From an uncultured Granulosicoccus sp. (GTDB taxonomy: Bacteria; Pseudomonadota; Gammaproteobacteria; Granulosicoccales; Granulosicoccaceae): DNA of 8,667 nt. Each line of letters begins with the position of its first letter. The first letter of the stretch is position 1. A program made the translations under genes and the position numbers. The stretch lies in NCBI GenBank assembly GCA_938016235.1, contig CALLPU010000414.1, positions 1 to 8,667 on the forward strand, in the 5' to 3' direction. The notes beneath the pieces are model-generated. The model made no database searches. It was not told where the DNA came from and saw only the letters and a list, made by a program, of their open reading frames with translations. Positions 6,369-8,667 of this stretch are shown here, piece after piece.

Positions 6369-7151
6369 ATGAAATGCCATGAAGTGGACTACGAGATTTT
6401 TGGCGATGATATGCAGATCGTTGAAATCGAGCTAGATCCGGCTGAAGTCGTCATCGCTGAGGCCGGCGCCATGAATTACATGGAACAGGGCATCGATTTT
6501 GAAACACGAATGGGCGATGGTTCAAAGCCTGTTGGCGGTATTCTCGATTCGCTGCTGCATGTTGGAAAGCGTGTCCTGACCGGTGAATCCATCTTCATGA
6601 CGCACTTCACCAATACAGGCACTGGCAAGAAGCGAGTGGCGTTCGCAGCACCCTACCCCGGAAAAATTATTGCGTTGGATATGGCCGCCCTGGGGGAAGA
6701 GCTGGTGTGCCAAAAGGATGCCTTCCTGTGTGCCGCTTTTGGCACGTCGATAGACATTACCTTTCAAAAACGCCTCGGGGCTGGCTTCTTTGGCGGAGAG
6801 GGATTCATATTGCAGCGTTTGCGAGGTGACGGTAAAGCTTTCGTTCATATCGGCGGCACGGTGATTAAAAAGGAACTGCGCGGCGAAACACTGCGGGTAG
6901 ATACGGGTTGCCTGGCGGCATTCACCACGGGCATCGACTATGACATCGAGCGGGCAGGCAACCTGAAGTCCATGGTGTTCGGTGGTGAAGGTCTGTTTCT
7001 TGCCACGCTCAAAGGCACAGGGACCGTATACTTGCAAAGCCTGCCTTTTTCACGTTTGGCCAATCGTGTCATCCAGGCCGCCTCATTCGGTCGATCCAAA
7101 GGCGAGGGATCAGTACTCGGCGGTTTGGGTGACATGTTTGGCGACAGATAA
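6369..7151 (+). CDS. AIM24 / TIGR00266 family protein (DUF124-like)
   Basis: A 260-residue protein without signal peptide or membrane segment. It matches the widespread TIGR00266/AIM24 family, whose yeast member AIM24 is a mitochondrial protein linked to inner-membrane organisation; the bacterial role is not established. Landmarks are an N-terminal EIELDPAEVVIAEAGAMNYME stretch (about 19-39, the 'aepGamv.m' family pattern) and a glycine-rich core with an internal repeat: FGGEGFILQRLRGDGKAFVH (141-160) matches FGGEGLFLATLKGTGTVYLQ (204-223), consistent with a duplicated beta-rich fold. The tail GGLGDMFGDR is also typical. Start chosen at the ATG with AGGAGAGG; an in-frame TTG ten codons upstream is less likely. 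It is divergent from the GH5 gene across the motif-rich region and lies 114 bp before the RIO kinase gene on the same strand. The family is confident, the function unknown. Confidence 0.9.
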   Translation: MKCHEVDYEIFGDDMQIVEIELDPAEVVIAEAGAMNYMEQGIDFETRMGDGSKPVGGILDSLLHVGKRVLTGESIFMTHFTNTGTGKKRVAFAAPYPGKIIALDMAALGEELVCQKDAFLCAAFGTSIDITFQKRLGAGFFGGEGFILQRLRGDGKAFVHIGGTVIKKELRGETLRVDTGCLAAFTTGIDYDIERAGNLKSMVFGGEGLFLATLKGTGTVYLQSLPFSRLANRVIQAASFGRSKGEGSVLGGLGDMFGDR

Positions 7152-7204
7152 CGAATACCACTCCCTGCCAGAAGCGTGTTCGAGTACCAACTGGGGCTCT
7201 CTGT

Positions 7205-7232
7205 TTGAACGCTTTGAAGGTCTCAGTACACT
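7205..7232 (+). promoter_or_regulatory. Candidate sigma-70 promoter for the RIO kinase gene
   Basis: TTGAAC (7205-7210) and TACACT (7227-7232) are 16 bp apart. Each matches four of six consensus bases, and they lie 33 bp before the GTG start. They sit in the 114-bp gap after the AIM24-family gene, so the kinase could be transcribed separately as well as by read-through. This is a by-eye match only. Confidence 0.35.
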
Positions 7233-7265
7233 AGGTTGTAGAAACGACGTTATCTGGAAGGAATA

Positions 7266-8114
7266 GTGAAGATCCCCAAACGAATACAGCCGCTTGTCGA
7301 AGACGGCCTGGTCGATGAAGTGTTGCGGCCGTTGATGAGCGGTAAGGAAGCCACAGTCTATCTGGTGCGCTGCGGTGATGATATTCGCTGTGCGAAGGTA
7401 TACAAGGATGTCGCCGTGCGCAGCTTCAAAAAGGCTGTCCAGTATCAGGAAGGCAGAAAAGTGCGCAACAGCCGTCGTCAGCGCGCCATGGAGAAAGGTT
7501 CGCGATTCGGTCGCGATGAACAGGAAAAAGTCTGGCAAACCGCCGAGGTTGAGGCACTCTATCGCCTGCGAGATGCCGGCGTTCGAGTGCCCGAAGCCTT
7601 TGGGTGTTTTGACGGCGTACTCCTGATGGAGCTGATCACCGATGAAACAGGGGACGTTGCGCCCCGCCTGAATGACATCCTGATTCCTGTCGAACGGGCC
7701 GTAGAGGATCACACAACGATGATGCACTACGTCATGCGCATGCTATGCGTGGGTCTTGTGCACGGTGATCTGTCTGAATTCAATGTTCTGATGGCAGCCG
7801 ACGGCCCGGTGATTATCGATTTACCCCAGGCGGTGAACGCTGCTGGCAACAACAATGCGCCCACTATGCTGGCCCGCGATATCGCCAACATGACGCGCTA
7901 CTACGCCCAATATGTGCCGGAACTTGCGCAAACCCGCTACGCGGAAGAGCTATGGGCTCTCTATGAGGCAGGCGCATTACATCCGGATATGAAGCTGACT
8001 GGAGAGTTCACTCGCCAGGAACACGATGTCGATGTGGACTCGGTGATGCAGCAGATCGAAGAAGCCTTCCGGGAAGAGATGGAAAAGCGCGAAAGAATGC
8101 GGGAGGCGGACTAG
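7266..8114 (+). CDS. RIO-family atypical serine protein kinase (bacterial RIO1-like)
   Basis: A 282-residue cytosolic kinase. It has the RIO-type nucleotide loop MSGKEATVYLV (24-34) and the ATP-anchoring Lys44 in RCAKVYK. A basic linker (52-82, many Arg/Lys) stands where RIO kinases have their flexible loop, and the hinge is MEL (121-123). The catalytic loop is LVHGDLSEFN (164-173, with Asp168 and Asn173), and the metal Asp185 is in IIDLPQAV. No eukaryote-like substrate lobe is present, as usual for RIO proteins. The acidic, heptad-like C-terminus (about 258-282, EEAFREEMEKRERMRE) is probably helical. Eukaryotic and archaeal RIO kinases act in small-subunit ribosome maturation; bacterial homologues are common in Pseudomonas-like gammaproteobacteria but their targets are poorly known. 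Start: GTG, with AAGGA (7258-7262) three bases upstream, a short spacing, so the start is good but not certain. All catalytic residues are present, so activity is expected. Confidence 0.93.
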   Translation: MKIPKRIQPLVEDGLVDEVLRPLMSGKEATVYLVRCGDDIRCAKVYKDVAVRSFKKAVQYQEGRKVRNSRRQRAMEKGSRFGRDEQEKVWQTAEVEALYRLRDAGVRVPEAFGCFDGVLLMELITDETGDVAPRLNDILIPVERAVEDHTTMMHYVMRMLCVGLVHGDLSEFNVLMAADGPVIIDLPQAVNAAGNNNAPTMLARDIANMTRYYAQYVPELAQTRYAEELWALYEAGALHPDMKLTGEFTRQEHDVDVDSVMQQIEEAFREEMEKRERMREAD

Positions 8115-8315
8115 CAAGACCCGAACGACTACTCTCCTGAGCTTCCAGTGCTTCCAGTTCTCTCTGACTCTCTGCACGATATTATATTAATCAGGCATTT
8201 TCGGATTTTTTCGTCGCATTTTCGTGACAAATCCGTCCGATTTCAACCATGGTCAGCCACGACACATCATCAGGATGGGTCTTGAAATCGCACTATTGAC
8301 CACGGGAAAAATGAC
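8115..8315. other. Leader region with short direct repeats before the AhpD-like gene
   Basis: This 201-bp gap is non-coding. It contains the tandem 9-mer GCTTCCAGT twice (8141-8149 and 8150-8158), then TCTCTGAC and TCTCTGCA (8161-8176). An AT-rich patch, GATATTATATTAATC (8178-8192), could supply a -10 box, though no good -35 is seen. GCATTTTCG occurs twice, 21 bp apart. No intrinsic terminator for the RIO gene is clear. Confidence 0.55.
8195..8224 (+). repeat. Direct repeat GCATTTTCG, 21-bp period
   Basis: GCATTTTCG at 8195-8203 and 8216-8224 start exactly 21 bp (two helical turns) apart, with a related ATTTTTTCG between them. An inverted pair, CGGATTT (8202-8208) and AAATCCG (8229-8235), overlaps them. 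They lie about 90-120 bp upstream of the AhpD-like start, as an activator or repressor site might. Confidence 0.35.
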
Positions 8316-8667
8316 ATGTTAGCGCAGAGAATCACTTTTCAACACATCAGCTCAACATTACATCGCTGTAGCGCACTGACTCTAAATCACGTCCGGTCAG
8401 CCAAAGGAGCCGTCCATAAAGGCGCTGCTGGTCTTGCCCTGACAACCTTTCTTTTCTCCGGCTCCGTCTTCGCAGACGGCCCTCCGGAATTCTTCCAGAA
8501 CTCCTTACCGGAACATGCCATTGGAAAAATGCTAGAAAGCTATGGGGCATTTCAGGGCGAGGGCGCAGAGCTTGATGCGCGTACGCGAGAGCTGATCGCG
8601 TTAGGCGTAGCGGCTCAAATACCTTGTACTTATTGTGTGTACGCTCACCGGAACAATGCATTGAAAG
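8316..8667 (+). CDS. Exported AhpD-like / carboxymuconolactone decarboxylase family protein, N-terminal part
   Basis: An open frame of 117 codons from ATG at 8316 runs off the window end. A polar, basic leader of about 35 residues (including His34-Lys35) is followed by a hydrophobic stretch (36-52, GAAGLALTTFLFSGSVF) and a plausible signal-peptidase site after Val-Phe-Ala53, so the mature protein should be periplasmic or secreted. After a short spacer the CMD/AhpD domain starts. ELDARTRELIALGVAAQ carries Glu92, and PCTYCVYAH carries Cys104, Cys107 and His111. This E-x11-CxxCxxxH arrangement is that of the AhpD alkylhydroperoxidase active site, where the cysteines cycle thiol/disulfide. Export is unusual for this family, which is mostly cytosolic. 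An in-frame stop at 8283-8285 leaves this ATG as the only ordinary start, although the Shine-Dalgarno is weak. The C-terminal half is outside the window. Confidence 0.8.
   Translation, partial: MLAQRITFQHISSTLHRCSALTLNHVRSAKGAVHKGAAGLALTTFLFSGSVFADGPPEFFQNSLPEHAIGKMLESYGAFQGEGAELDARTRELIALGVAAQIPCTYCVYAHRNNALK

Noticed and set aside
6522..7037. Minus-strand open frame of 171 codons
   Set aside because: Fully antisense to the AIM24-family gene, which has family motifs and a strong RBS.
7110..7727. Minus-strand open frame of 205 codons across the AIM24-RIO junction
   Set aside because: It lies antisense to two clearly conserved genes, has no recognisable domain and no ribosome binding site; it is a shadow of the RIO coding frame.
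8202..8235. CGGATTT/AAATCCG pair as an intrinsic terminator of the RIO gene
   Set aside because: The loop is about 20 bases, the stem is AT-rich and no T-run follows the second arm; recorded only as part of the repeat cluster.
8311..8324. ATG at 8311 as a start for the last gene
   Set aside because: It reads M-T-C and then a stop; the ATG at 8316 is in the correct frame.
8347..8661. Minus-strand open frame of 104 codons at the window end
   Set aside because: The plus strand here encodes a signal peptide and an AhpD-type active site; the reverse frame has no motif.
1..8667. Mobile element, CRISPR array, tRNA or phage/defence system
   Set aside because: No transposase, integrase, long terminal inverted repeats, regularly spaced repeats or tRNA-like cloverleaf was seen; all genes are ordinary chromosomal types.

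Overview
The window looks like ordinary chromosome of a free-living, probably aquatic or marine, gammaproteobacterium. This is inferred from protein character (a Nu-class GST close to E. coli YfcG, a bacterial RIO kinase, a GAF-GAF-GGDEF-EAL regulator), moderate GC and good Shine-Dalgarno sites; genus is not assignable by eye. No tRNA, rRNA, CRISPR array, insertion sequence or other mobile element was seen. Genes are densely packed and intact apart from those cut by the window edges.

Layout. (1) 1-1951, plus strand: a probable three-gene operon with the end of a CaiB/BaiF (class III) CoA-transferase, a YfcG-like glutathione transferase/disulfide reductase and a TIM-barrel sugar-phosphate isomerase/epimerase-family protein, with gaps of 33 and 41 bp. 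It looks metabolic or catabolic, but the substrate is not evident. (2) 2034-6084, minus strand: a secreted GH5 glycoside hydrolase (GTG start) followed 190 bp downstream by a soluble GAF-GAF-GGDEF-EAL c-di-GMP enzyme. The pairing suggests extracellular polysaccharide or biofilm metabolism, though the gap contains two palindromes and the genes may be separately transcribed. The first operon and this pair converge at about 1952-2033. (3) 6085-6368: a divergent regulatory region rich in short inverted repeats and a recurring AACCGT motif. (4) 6369-8114, plus strand: an AIM24/TIGR00266-family protein, then a RIO-type protein kinase with its own candidate promoter. (5) 8115-8667: a repeat-rich leader and the start of an exported AhpD-like (carboxymuconolactone decarboxylase fold) protein that runs off the window.

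The most distinctive items are the GH5 enzyme, whose catalytic barrel is interrupted by a roughly 100-residue beta-rich module holding all four cysteines of the protein; the AhpD-like CxxCxxxH protein that carries an export signal; and the repeated motifs in the divergent promoter region. No clearly new multi-gene system is evident.
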